A stretch of 64,000 bases of DNA. It comes from Rotaria macrura (lineage: Eukaryota > Rotifera > Eurotatoria > Philodinida > Philodinidae). This document shows positions 25,829-38,182 of this stretch, one piece after another; position 1 is the first letter of the stretch; each line of letters starts with the position of its first letter. The notes under the pieces were generated by a model. It did not search any database and was not told where the DNA came from. It saw nothing but the letters and a program-made list of their open reading frames with translations. Made by a program: the position numbers and the translations under genes. The stretch covers positions 29,019-93,018 of the forward strand of contig OENT01000608.1 of assembly GCA_900239685.1 (NCBI GenBank), in the 5' to 3' direction.

Positions 25829-28800
25829 ATCAAACAAGTATTCAACGAAGAGGACATTATATATGGGCCTTGTTTTCTTTTGTCGTTTTTTTTTCTTTTT
25901 TAATTTCCATGTAGGCAATATTTATTCGTGTAGTCTCATTTATATTTATAGGCAAATCAATATCTGTTTGTTTGTTTGTTTTTCTTGATCTATTCGTTGT
26001 CAAGTCAGATGACAACATACGCTTGTGTGGGTTTGTTTTGTTCTGTTTTGTTTTTCTTTTAACTGTGAGAATGATCCATAATCAAGCCATTTTTGTTGTT
26101 GTTATTATAGAGAGTAAGAGTAAGTCACTAAAACAAAAAAAATTTATTAATTATTAATCGAGATAAAAATTCATTTCTTTCCTGTTTATTTATATTATCT
26201 ATTTTTGTTGTTGTGATGACCTGCCATTTTGTGTATCTGTATTGTATCGATTTGGCCATTGTCGTAAGCATTTTTTCTTGTTTGTTCCTTCAAAATCTAT
26301 GATGTGTTCAAATATGTTGTTTTGTAATGCTATATTCTACACATAAAAATTGTTCTGTTTCATGTGAACCTATATAGACACGGTTTTACCGGTCTTCCGA
26401 TAGAAGCAATAAAAACAAAAAAAAATCCGAATCAATAGACATCATGAAATTAATATTTACTATTGTTATTATGCGGATAATAAATATTGACAATCACTAT
26501 ACATATACATATGAGTTTTATTTTTCTCTGCTATTATTCTCTTTCTTTCTGTTTCTTCAATGTCGCGAACAGATGAGAATCAAATGTATAGCATATAAAA
26601 CAGCTGATTCACTTTCAGTGTACGTGCATAAAAGCAAATAATACGCAAACACATATGTTAATGTGTTTGTTGATGTAAAAGAAATAGTGGTAGAGTGATA
26701 TAGAGTTCAGCTGATAGAAAGACGGAGAATGGTGAAAAAAAAAGAAGACAGAGAAAAGAAAGACAGAACGACAAAATGTACTGAAAAATACCATGTCTTT
26801 TACATGCATATAAATAAACAGGAGAATGTATGCATATAGTTCACAGCTCTTTCGAAAGAAAATGTGTCTCGTACATCTTTTTTTCCTTCTTCTTGTTTTA
26901 TTACTATCATTTTGTGATCATTAAAAAACCTTAGTATTTATTGAATATGATGTTTCTTTCGTTTCTTTTTGCTTGATTCGCCAAACGTAGGTAATATATG
27001 TATATATTGAAATATGTCGATTTATATCAGTTTTTGTAGGCACATATGTTATGTGATGATAGAATGAAGGTCATCATGATATTGATAGGAATTCGAAAAA
27101 AAGTATACCTTCCGGTAGCGATGTATACTGTATCCATCTCTCTGTATTACTCGCTTTCCGTTTCTCCCTCTCTCTCTCGCTCTGTGTATTTTGCTATGCT
27201 GTATTAAACTACCAAGACCATACGCTATAGACTGAGCATAGGAGAAACTTGATATAAAATATATTTGTCACATAGAAAGAAAGAAATCTATTGATTTCAA
27301 TCGAATGAGACATCGCTGAGTCGATACACTATGAAATTGAATAGTTCAATGGATTATTGAGAAGTCTCCTGCTGACAAGAAGTAGTATGTAGATGATGTC
27401 AATACTACTTACTAGACATGTATATCCAATCATATTGAACAACGTGAAATATACTCATTGATGTTAAATATATTGGTACTTCACATAGTAATAAATCTTT
27501 CAGATTGGAACAAAAAAAACATAGATGAAGAAATGTAGACATTTCGTAAACGTGACGGCGGCAATAGTCTTTATCTATCCACATTTCTTTTCATGAATGT
27601 CATTAGTAGGCGATCTGTGACATGTTGATTGTTCGAATTATTTCTTTTTTGTTGTTTTCTTTTCTGTAACACGTAAAGAATTTCTATAGTTACGATTTTA
27701 AAAAAATACTTTTTTGTTGTTTTCTCAGTCATGTCTTAAAAAATATGCTTTTTCTCGCTATCTCTGTTTTATGTTAGGCATTGATAATCGTTTAGATAGT
27801 ATGATATTCTCGTGTTGGTCGAAAGAACTTCCATTTTCAGCATCTCTGATTGTATGCTGTTTGGATAGTTTCGTTGTACTCCATGCCAATGTTAAAAGAA
27901 TCACACAGTCACCGCTATTCATCGCCTGGAGCATGGAAGCTATTAAACGTATACTGTTCTTTTCACCGATTTTCACGTGTACAATTTCAGACCACCTCTT
28001 CTATCCTATCAGTAATACATTTGAAAAGGCACAAATAAAGATGTAAACCATAAATTATTCTCCAACCATAGCTTGCGAACTTGATATGTTTCTTATTTCA
28101 TTCATGAAAATTTATTGTTAGACTCGAAATATAGTGATGAACAATATTCATCAAGAATAAAAGAGAACAATACTAATGATTCAATGAATACTTATAGACT
28201 TAACCAGCATGTATCTTGCTGGATGAAACAAACTAGAAAATAAGTTAATGATATTTTCCTAGAAATTTTTCAACCATCATGTATGATTCAGAAACAAGGT
28301 AAATAATTGACATATTTCTTTTCAATTATACAGTGTGTGAGAATTTTATAGAGTATACTTTTCATATTGACTTTTCTCGTTTTTTCTTTCGCATCTCGTT
28401 AATTCTATTACTGCAATACTTCAATAAAAAAAAAAGTGAATTTCACCATCAACAGCTAACACTCACAGACATATATATATATACATATATATATATATAA
28501 GCCCTCCATTGTCGCCTATATTTTGTTGTCGTGACAGTAGCTTTAATATTTGTTTCTATCAAATACTTCTCTCTCCCTTTCCCTGTTGTCTTAATGTCCA
28601 CAATCTCTCTTACTTCTTCTGTCGATTTGATTAATATAAAATCACAGCGGCATTGAGTGTAAATATAGATATATATATATATATATGTGTGTGTGTTTGT
28701 GTATGCTATGGCAAATATCGATCATCAGTAAAGCGTTAGACAATATAAAAAAGCTGGAAGAAAAAACGATCTAGACCACACGTATGTATACATATAGAAA

Positions 28801-29459
28801 GAGCCGATTTGTTTTCTTAATAGCAACTGTACACCATCGCGTTCGATATGTATATCATTTCGTCTGTTTGATCCATCGATCAAATTGACGCACAGAGATC
28901 AATAAACATTTGTTTGATGACCTCTTTTTTTCAATAAAAGAATTTGTTCGATAATCAAAAAAACAGAATTGTCATTATTCAAGTTGAAAGAGTAAAAACG
29001 AACATATAACAGTGAACAGGTGTATGCTTTAGATCGTATTTAACCTTATCAGTATTCACGAATGCAGAATAATGCGACTTTTGTGCTTTTATGTGCATAA
29101 CAGAAAAAAATAATAATAATAAAAAACGAAAAAAAAGGAAGAAAGCAAAGAAAAACCTCGAGTTTGCATATGTATACTTGAAAAGCTCGTTCGATCATGG
29201 ATTGTTGACTAAGCCTGGACGAAACCATTTCTTAAATAAGAAGAGAAAAAAAGAATACCGTACACGAACGATTTCGATGCCGATCGAGACAGAAGAAAAA
29301 GAGCAAGAGTAGACAAGAGCAATCATAACACTTAGCAACATACAATTTTAGCAATTTAATTTATGTAAAGCTTCATTTTCTAAATAGTAAATAGTGAATC
29401 TACTATAGTAGTTCATATAGAAAAAGACGTTTTCAATTTTGCTTCAATTATGTTTTTAG
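25829..29459. other. Spacer between the two REDD1 copies
   Basis: AT-rich, with microsatellite runs near 28470-28500 and 28665-28695. Frames on both strands at 27714-28046 have somewhat more balanced base composition, but neither is recognised. The 5' end and promoter of the second copy should lie near 29000-29460; a pyrimidine-rich acceptor ends at 29459. Confidence 0.5.
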
Positions 29460-29473
29460 ATCTAATAACAACG

Positions 29474-31305
29474 ATGAGCTTGGTTCATCAACAATCTACA
29501 TTCCTGTACGATCCTGAACTTGATTTACGTGAAGAACATATATCACTTATATCAAAACATTTATTAACAACATTACGTGAAAGTAAAATAAAACATTTAT
29601 CATGTAATAATCTATTTCTTCCATGTAATCATATACGAAATATCGCACAACAATGTTTGATTATGTCAGCTGAAGAACCATTCGGTATTATGGGTGCACA
29701 AATAAAAATTAAATTNCATCGTTGAACTAGGTCAAATATTATTCTGTAAAATAGAAACAAAAAGATAAGTCATCATCGACAGTATCCTAATTACAAGTAT
29801 TGTTGAGGATACTACATGTGTCGCCAAAACTCTTCTGACTAAGAGTCAAAGAAGAAACGATGATGTGATAGGTCAATCTTCATTGATAAATCCAAATCTA
29901 CGAAACACATCTTATAGTATTCATAACTTTTTAGTTCCATTGGTGATCGTTAAGTCAATCGTCGCTGTAGAAACGATTTAAATTTTACAAATCCCAGGTA
30001 CAACGTTCGTTGTAAAATCTCGAGAGAATCAGAATTAATATTTACTTTGTTGATGCTGAAGATAATTTAAAATTTCTTAAAACTGTACATAATGATAGGC
30101 ACGAATTGAATCCTGAAAAATGACTGTCATCTATGATGTCAATGAGTGTCTTATTGTAAAAGAAAAAAGTATTTCTCGCATTCAACAATCTCATTGATTA
30201 GTATAACAGTGTTTTTGTTACTTGTCACTGAAGCTTTTCATTTAGTATATATGTTTGTATTTTCTGTTCGTGTGTGATATGAAATATATATATTTGATCT
30301 TTAATTACATGTCAAATATATCGGTGAAAAGACTGAAAATGTTCATGTAATTGATTTTCATACAACTTGAAGATTGTGTTTACGAGACCGATTCTTCGAG
30401 ATATACATGAAAAAAAAATGTTTTTTTATCAAAACTTGTACGCATGCATAAGTCAAGAGAGAGGGAGGAACAATATTTTCCATTTCGAAAGATAAAACAT
30501 TGTTAGTTCAATCACTGTGGGATTAAAATGTGAAAAATGTTATAGCTATTGTTATTATAAAAGAGAGGATTAATCACGATATGCTTCGGCTTATGAATTC
30601 CGATTTACTGTTAATACATATCGATGATGAAAGATATTAATCACACTATGCACTGCCGTGAACGTGAAAAAAGAAAGGCAAAAAACAAGTATCATACTAA
30701 TCCCATGGTCAATTTTTATGTCGTGAGGATAATTGTCACAGTGTGTAGTTGTAATAGAACATATTGTTCAAGTATTTATTAATATTGTGTCATGCAACCA
30801 GGATCACATATTTCTATAGCTGGGCAGTTTGAAATACATATATAATCTCTTTGTGTTTTTTAAAATCCAATCTTCTATACGATTAACATTTGTCTACAAG
30901 TACAACCTAGTGAATCGAAGAATTTTCCTATCTGAACCCCATAAAATTTGTCTAAACAATAGTATGGTATTATTCGGTTCATTCAACTTTCATGTTTATT
31001 CTCAAGCAGATAAATCAGTGCAATAAAAGATTATAGCCNTATCATCGAATATGAAATCAACAATAGTAAAATATTTACCTGTCATACGAATAAATCCCAA
31101 ACAACGGACAATATTCGAAATAGAAATCGATTTACATGAAGATACGAAAGTATTTACATTACGAAGATTTTTACCTGAACTAAAGATATTCAAACAATTG
31201 AAAGAGAAAAGTTCATTGTATGTAAGTCCCCGGTGTTTACTTGTTAAAAATGTTTTTTATAAAACAGCTGAACCAAAACGAGCGATTGTTAATTCAACAA
31301 CATAA
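29474..31305 (+). pseudogene. ddit4: Second REDD1/DDIT4 copy, interrupted at two N positions
   Basis: A distinct start (MSLVHQQSTFLYDPEL, ATG at 29474, acceptor ending at 29459) leads into 29506-29715. By eye that stretch is identical to 25351-25560 of the first copy. A single N stands at 29716. The domain resumes after another N (31039) at 31040, matching the first copy from 25569 onwards. It diverges only in the last codons (AIVNSTT in place of AIVDT), with a stop at 31303-31305. Between the two parts lie 1322 unrelated bases, and 8 bases of coding sequence are missing. Flanks of the two copies are unrelated. As written the gene is broken. The most likely cause is an assembly error inside a near-identical repeat, with a real intact or differently arranged paralog in the organism. 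A true insertion is less likely. Confidence 0.7.
29716..31039. other. N-bounded 1322-bp segment splitting the second REDD1 copy
   Basis: Single N characters stand at 29716 and 31039. The enclosed sequence has ordinary AT-rich composition, no terminal inverted repeats and no recognisable coding content. The single-N junctions inside otherwise continuous homology suggest a gap-fill or contig-join artefact. Confidence 0.7.
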
Positions 31306-32527
31306 TTTTTGTGTCATGCGAATATTTCTTTTTTATTTTTTATTTATTCATGTGTATCAAAATGTCTGATATGTAACAAAAAGAAATGGAAAGATTTTTA
31401 GTATAGTTTCATGAAATTCGGTTCGTTCATTCGTCTTTTTCTTTTTAGTGGTTCAGTTTTTGTCACATTTTTTTAAATGTATTGGTTATAGTTGAATATA
31501 ATTGCAAGAAAACGTGATAACTATCAATTAATTATTATCATTTCTCTAATGAATGTAATGCATTTGCATATAATAAGCGAGTCTAGTTATCAAGATGATT
31601 CTTCTAGATTAGATGTTATGAAATTGATAACAGCAAAAAAAGTGCAAATAAAAATCTCATGAAATATTATTTTTTCGAATTGAATCCATAGAATTGTTTC
31701 AACTTAAATATGCACTGATTTTATAGTAAACAGAGAGAAGTAAAATCTGACGTTATGTGAAAAAAGAAATTAAAAAAACCAAGTTCACATGTTCATCAAC
31801 TGACAAGTTCATCGTTCAGTCATAAGAAATTTTGAAAAGTTCAATAAATTTTGCGTACATGAATATTCATTTACATTATTCTTAATTCAGTAGTTTTGTA
31901 TGCTCTCTTTTTTTGTAATAGAATTTTAAATAAAAAAACAGAATAATGTGAATCAATAATGAGGTGTTGGAATGTACAAAAAAAGAGTTGAATCGTATCT
32001 AAATATGAAATTGATTATATTACTCGCTACTTACTTCATCTTTCTCCTATTCAATTGTTTTTCGGTAAACAAAACGACTACTTATTCATCTATTTTTAAA
32101 CACTTTAGTATAATTTTATGTAAATATAGCTATATTCTTCTTGTTTACGTATATATATATATATATACATATCTTTACATATAGATATGCGTTTTTTCCT
32201 GTTGACATTAAACTATGAACGAAAACTGGATCGAATTCATTCTTAATGTATACTTGAATATTGTACATTTTCTTTGCTCTTTCGTTTGATTTAATCTAGA
32301 GAAAAATGGAAAGATTTCGAACCACAATTCCATCGTTTAAGTATATTTTAATGTGAAAAAAGGAATTTGCATGCATTCTTGTCGAGTCGTGCCCTCTGCA
32401 ACAGCTTGTCAACGATTGGCATCCAGCGCATAAAACGTAAAGCGGACAGTCATTGCTATTTGACTCTTAACGATAAGAATTGAAAAAAAAAGCCTGCACA
32501 ATCATAAAAAAAAGCTGTAAAAACAAC
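31306..32527. other. Intergenic, upstream of the FER kinase gene
   Basis: AT-rich, with a (TA)n run near 32150-32167. No gene recognised. It should hold the 3' UTR of the second REDD1 copy and the promoter of the FER-GFRP transcription unit. Confidence 0.5.
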
Positions 32528-35500
32528 ATGGAAGTAAATGGAAATGTACTTAAGCAATCAAAAGCAATGAATCCTCGTCCAACATCAACATCCTATTTAC
32601 TATCGGAAAGATTTTCCAGCGAAGAAGGTTTCCGATCATTGAGCAATGCTGTTAATGATGAATACAAAGTTCTACAAAATCTTAAGGGATTTCTAGAAAG
32701 ACGAGTAAAATATGATGAGCAGTATGCAAAAAACCTTCAAGATTTAACCCTTGAAATTAATCAAATATCGTGGCCAATGAACACGAAATCGATTTATTTG
32801 GTAAACAAAAACAAATCGAATTTTTTAGACTTTAGTAATCCCTAAGTGAGAATATTTGTCTCTACTCTTTTTTCTGTATAAAAAAACAGGTAACTCGAGA
32901 AGTATTTGCAGAATGGTCTCAATTGGCAGCAACAATGAGCAAAAATGCAGAACAATTCAGAAAAACGGTACTGGATGATTCACTCAAAGGACTTATAGAC
33001 CAAAAATTAGACTCAAGAAAATTTTTCGATGATGAAAAACGTCGATATGATGCTGGTTATCGAAAGGTAAATCTTCCATTTTTTTTTGTCAATCTCGAAA
33101 AAAGAACTTTCTAATTATTTAAATGATAGAAAAAAGTTTAGTTTTGGTACGTTGCGCATGTTTATTAGATTTAATATGGCATGAACTTTCTCATGAACAT
33201 AATCTGTTGATTCAATATTCTATTAATATAGAATTATTTAGGCTCAACGTGATGTTGAAGATGCAGAAAAACGCTATTTCGATGAAGCAAAAGCATACGC
33301 CGTTAAGAATAATGAACTGACAAAACTTCAAAATAGTAAGTTATATTGTTGGTGAAACGCAACTGTTTGATTACTTAAGATAAAAGAATTTGTCTGTAGT
33401 TTTAATGTAAAGAATAGCGAAAAAAAACTCGTTGTAGTGCATAATCATGCAAGAGCACATTGAAATACTATAGTGTCGTGGCTAAGCTATACTCATGCGA
33501 ATATCTTGATAAGAACATTGTTATTTGTAGAACATAAAATCTCATAACAGACTACTATATTCTTATTAGATCTATTTAGTTTCTCGACGCATAGATATAA
33601 TATAGATTATAGGATAAGAAGTTTAGATGATGTGTCAGCTGCACATGCTTCTGCACTGTTTGATTGTTTTTTTGAATTATATGCAAACAATGCTTTGAAA
33701 AATACTTTGTTATTTTAAAACAAAGTTTGATTTAATTGGAAGCATAAATCATTTGGTTTGTTTTTTTTATTCTGTACGCATGAAAATTCAATTGTGAGTG
33801 CATGCCAAACGAACCGTTATGATAATAAATGCTATTTGTTTCTATTTGAATTTGTCAACATTTCTCGAAGTTCATTATGAATCATATCAAAAAGCAAGAA
33901 AAGGGACAACATGAAACTAGCTGGTAGATTTGATTCATATTTTCTCATGAGATTAAACTTGAAAATAAGAAATCATGAATTTAAGCATTGCTTTAGAATC
34001 GACTTTCAATCTTGTATCTATTTATTTAGATCCTCGTAAAGGTGATGATATTCGAATAAAAAGTTTAAAAGATGTAGTTATTGACAAGCGAGCCAACGTG
34101 TATCGTGCACATAATGATTATATATTTAAACTTCGAGAATGTGATTTTATGAATCGAGAATATGCTCGAAGAATTCGAAATTTACTTAACTATCATCAAG
34201 ACTCACAAGCATCGATTAATAAATCATGGTTTGTTAGAAGAATTCATTTATATTTTTCTTATATTGAAATTAAATTTTTTAGGCGAAATTTACTCGAAAG
34301 CATAGTGAATTATTTACACTACAGGCATTGTGAATCAAACACTACGAGGGAAACACTATGGAGAACGATACGATCTCTTGATCCATACCATTTTTATGAT
34401 GAAATGTGTAGAGTACATTCAAAGTTCGTTTTGGATAATGACATTTGATTGTTTTCCTAACGATCATGATTTTTCTCTTTAGTATCGTTCAAACAGTAAT
34501 TAATACACAAGTATTTAATGAATTACCTCTCCAATCATCAGGCTTAACAAAATTAAAAATAAATCAATTTATTGGTGATAGTTCAACGAAACAAGAATTA
34601 AAACAAAAGTATCCACAAGAAAAACAAGAAACAAAGAACTTTGATTGTTTGCAATTTCTTTTAGAATTAATGCATTAACTACCAGTGTACAGGAGCCACT
34701 ACCGAACACAAATGATCCTGCTCAAAAAAAGCTAAAGTAATTTCAAGAAATTTTCGCCTTCATTACAATAAGGAGGAAACGATTTTTTATCTATTTTTTC
34801 TAGTTCATATGAGACAGAAAAAAATTTATACGAACAAACTCAATTAATAAATTATAGACGAGCAAGAAAACAATGGGAAGAAAGATTACGAGATGAACTA
34901 AAATCAATATTAAGAAGTGTTGGATATAGATCAGATGATGAATCTAATGATGAATCAGATGAAGAAGTAAGATAAACTTGATGCTTTTAATATTTAATAT
35001 TTCGTTTCATGATATGCTATCAATTAAGTTAACAGATCGACTCGAAGATCAGCTTTATTTTCATGGCATTGTACCACGTAATCAAAGTGTTAGTCAATTG
35101 ACGGAGAAAGGAGATTTTTTAATTCGAATGAATGAAAGTGGAAAAACTGTTTTATCAGTTTTATGGACAGATTCAGACAATGCAAATAGATTAAAAGATT
35201 CACATATTCTCGTTAACGAACGAAACAACGTAAAAGAAATTATTTATTATGATTTTAGAAAAAAGTAATTTTGATTACGTTCTAAATAGATGTTTTCAAT
35301 AGGATCCAATGGAAATTCAAAACCATCTATTCCTGAATTAATTTCGTTTCATAAACGACAAAAATCTGTACTGCTACATGATGGTACACAATTGATTCGA
35401 CCTATAGCAAGACCAGATTACATAATTAATAATGATGAAGTTCGTTTATTTGATGTTATAGGAAAAGTAAGTTTGTTGTTTACATCATCAGAAATGAATG

Positions 35501-38123
35501 TTGTAAACAAGATCTTCTTCGTTTTATGTATTGATATATGTATTTAAATGTCAGCATTCAATCTCAGATTGGACTAGGCTAATCTCGGACTCGTTTAAAC
35601 TAATGTATGATTTGATATCTAATATATTATAAATTTAATGTGGAGGAATTTTTTGCTGTCCAGAAAAATTTCAAATCAATATTGGATGGATAAATTCGAT
35701 AAAATAAAATCGTCTTCAATGTTAAAGTATATTGAAAAAGAGAAAAGATTGTATCTGAATTTTATTCTGTTTTTTTTTTCATAATGAGTGATAATTTACT
35801 TAAAACTGAGCTCTCATACCCTACGATGGATGTGAATGTAGCAACAGATATAATTATTGATGGGAACGATTAGACAATTAAAGGTATTGCTGAAGCGATG
35901 ATCAATGATTCTGATAGTGACTGTTCAAAGTACAAAGAAATGTTTTATGCGAAACACGATGCTAATAAAGAAAAATTAAAATATACAGGTAAAGCAATGA
36001 TATCTTCGAAGTATTATGAAAACATACTATTTGTTGTGATGCAATCTAAAAGTAAAAAAGCAAAATGATATGAATATTGAATTTTTTGGAGATTTCATTA
36101 TGCTACTCATTTGTCATTTGACATACTGTTTTCAAACATAAAATTTTATACACTTTGTTTCATTTGCTTTAATGTTAAAATAGAATCAGTCCAATATTGG
36201 ATCCGAGATTGAACTAGTCCAAAATGAACAGCCTAGATTGGCCAAGGAGGATCTGAGATTGGGCGCTGATATATATATGTATATCAACGGTCGAACACAG
36301 AAAATGGGTGAATGAATTTCATATGCTTCATGCATAGTATTTTTTTTCAATTACATTTTTGTTAACAATTCAGTGACCATGTAATCGTATCTGTGTTTGT
36401 CTTATGGCAGATACTCTCAGAAATAATCCTAATGGAAATCGTTATTTATTGGAAGGAAAGGAATAATAATATTTGTGAATAGTCTGAATAGAGTATTTAT
36501 GAACTATGCAAAATCCATTGGAGTTTTATCAAAGATTTAAGCAAATACGATTACGTATCCTTCAAAAAAAATATGACTATATATTGAAATTAGTTTTACA
36601 CAAAGGTATTTTTATTACGAATGCAACCAAAGTCTCTATGTTACTTTCAAATGTCTTATTTTTTCAAGGAAGGCTGTGTTTGAAAACAGTCCATTAAGAA
36701 TTTCTTCGTTAGAGTCTAGAAAATAAAGTTCCTACTAAATTATTCTATGATTTAAACAAAACTGTCTGACTGCCACTATGAATCGAAACTAATTTCAAGA
36801 GAGCTATTGCAAAATAAAGCAATCAATTGGCAAAATCAATCAACAAAAACGTAGTTTTAAAAAATGATTTCTCATATGACGATGTATATTCATATTTAAT
36901 AAGATGATCAATCAAACTGAGAGGAAGGCATTGTTCTTGAGAATATAATCTTTCAATGTTCCGATGGGCTATGTTTGAAAATCATTATTGAAAAATTAAC
37001 AAAATAGATTTTCTATGTTACCCTCAGTCAAGGATAAATTTATTTATCTGTTCGATTGGATTTGTTTTTAAAAAGTGACATTCATATTTTATTGATAGGG
37101 TCATTTTGGTCAAGTTGTTCGTGGTGAATATCGTGGTGAAACTGTAGCTGTAAAAATTCTTCATGTACCATCAACAGGTCAAAATGCTGAAGATCGAAAA
37201 AATTTCATAAATGAAGCTCTTCTACTTCAACAATATAAACATAAGAATATAGTGAAATTTCTCGGTATTGCTGCCATACGTGATCCACTTATGATTATCA
37301 TGGAACTTATTGAACGTATGTAAAATTTTTCTCGGCGTATTTGATTTCTTCTATGTTTAAAACAGTAATACTGTGGTTTTGTGAACTCTAGAAGGAGGCT
37401 TAAATATATATTTAAAAAATAATGAATTACGTGTTCAACAATTAATTCAAATGTGTTATGATATTGCAAAAGGAATGGCATATTTAGAAAATCGTAATGT
37501 TATACATCGGTACATTATTTTAGATGCAAGATATCACATGTGTAATATTTTCTTATTCTAGAGATTTAGCTACTCGCAATTGTTTAGTTGATAGAAGAAA
37601 TCGAATCAAAGTAGGAGATTTTGGTCTCTCTCGATGTTTACAATCGGATGAAGAATATTTTTGTCAAACAAAAGAAGTTCCAGTACGTTGGTGGGCTGTT
37701 GAAGCGTTTTTAGATGGTTTGTTTATTATTTTCGAGTTGAATTTTTTTTCTTAAATTGCATATGACTTCTCTTTATTCGAATATTTCATCTGTATAGCTC
37801 CATATACAAGTAAATCAGATGTTTGGTCATATGGTGTAACAATGTGGGAAGTTTTCTCTAAAGCGGATATACCCTATTCTAATATACAAAATAATCATTC
37901 AGTTGTTGATGCAATTAAATGTGGTAGAAGATTTTTATGTTAGACTTTGTTTTTCTTCTTCTAATTGATTTGAATTCTTTAAGGTCAACGTCTTAATCAA
38001 CCGGAAAAATGTCCACCGAAAATTTATACAATAATGATAAAATGTTGGGCAGAAGATCCAAAAGAGCGACCAAATTTTCAAAAACTTGTTGAATTATTAA
38101 AAAAAGAAAAATCTTTATTTTGA
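32528..38123 (+). CDS. fer: FER/FES-type non-receptor tyrosine kinase (15 exons)
   Basis: Exons: 32528-32800, 32890-33066, 33242-33335, 34030-34228, 34283-34423, 34483-34608, 34665-34736, 34804-34966, 35029-35229, 35290-35466, 37099-37315, 37392-37509, 37562-37716, 37798-37923, 37984-38123. All are GT-AG with matching phases; the sum is 2379 nt (792 aa; human FER has 822). An F-BAR domain (about 20-285) binds curved membranes. An SH2 domain (about 420-515) has FHGIVPR and GDFLIR with the phosphotyrosine-binding Arg. The kinase domain (about 535-788) has IGKGHFGQV, VAVK, HRDLATRN and DFGLSR, plus an activation-loop Tyr (DEEYFC). The family links receptors and adhesion to actin. Oddities: the APE motif reads AVE (VRWWAVEA), and the SH2 FLVRES motif is degenerate. 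The 1632-bp intron after the first glycine-loop codons carries a DNA-transposon-like element. GFRP starts 59 bp downstream. Confidence 0.93.
35552..36268. mobile_element. 717-bp TIR element in a FER kinase-domain intron
   Basis: The left end is cagcattcaatctcagat (35552-35569). The right end read inward is cagcgcccaatctcagat (36268-36251), an 18-bp terminal inverted repeat with three mismatches. Weaker inverted similarity continues inward (gactaggctaatctcgga against its partner near 36185-36240) and slightly outward. The CAG...CTG ends suit hAT-type elements. The interior holds short degenerate frames (for example, a 31-codon frame near 35785) broken by stops, and I do not recognise a transposase. 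An 8-bp target duplication is not clear. Confidence 0.65.
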
Positions 38124-38170
38124 TTATTGAATTTTATTTATTTGTTTGTCAAATATTGTGTTTCTTTTAT

Positions 38171-38182
38171 TTTTCTTCAGAT
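38171..38182 (+). promoter_or_regulatory. Splice acceptor directly upstream of GFRP (candidate trans-splice site)
   Basis: The pyrimidine tract ttttcttcag ends two bases before the GFRP ATG (38183) and 57 bases after the FER stop. No matching donor or promoter can fit in the 59-base gap, so the acceptor must take either a spliced leader or a donor lying within or upstream of FER. Confidence 0.6.

Noticed and set aside
27714-28046. Overlapping frames on both strands near 27.8 kb as a gene
   Set aside because: Neither strand gives a recognisable domain, start context or splice sites; I could not decide which, if either, is real.
35230-35289. Continuation of the SH2 exon past 35229
   Set aside because: Reading on gives a frame that cannot join the next exon. 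The 60-bp GT-AG intron restores the SH2 alignment and phase.
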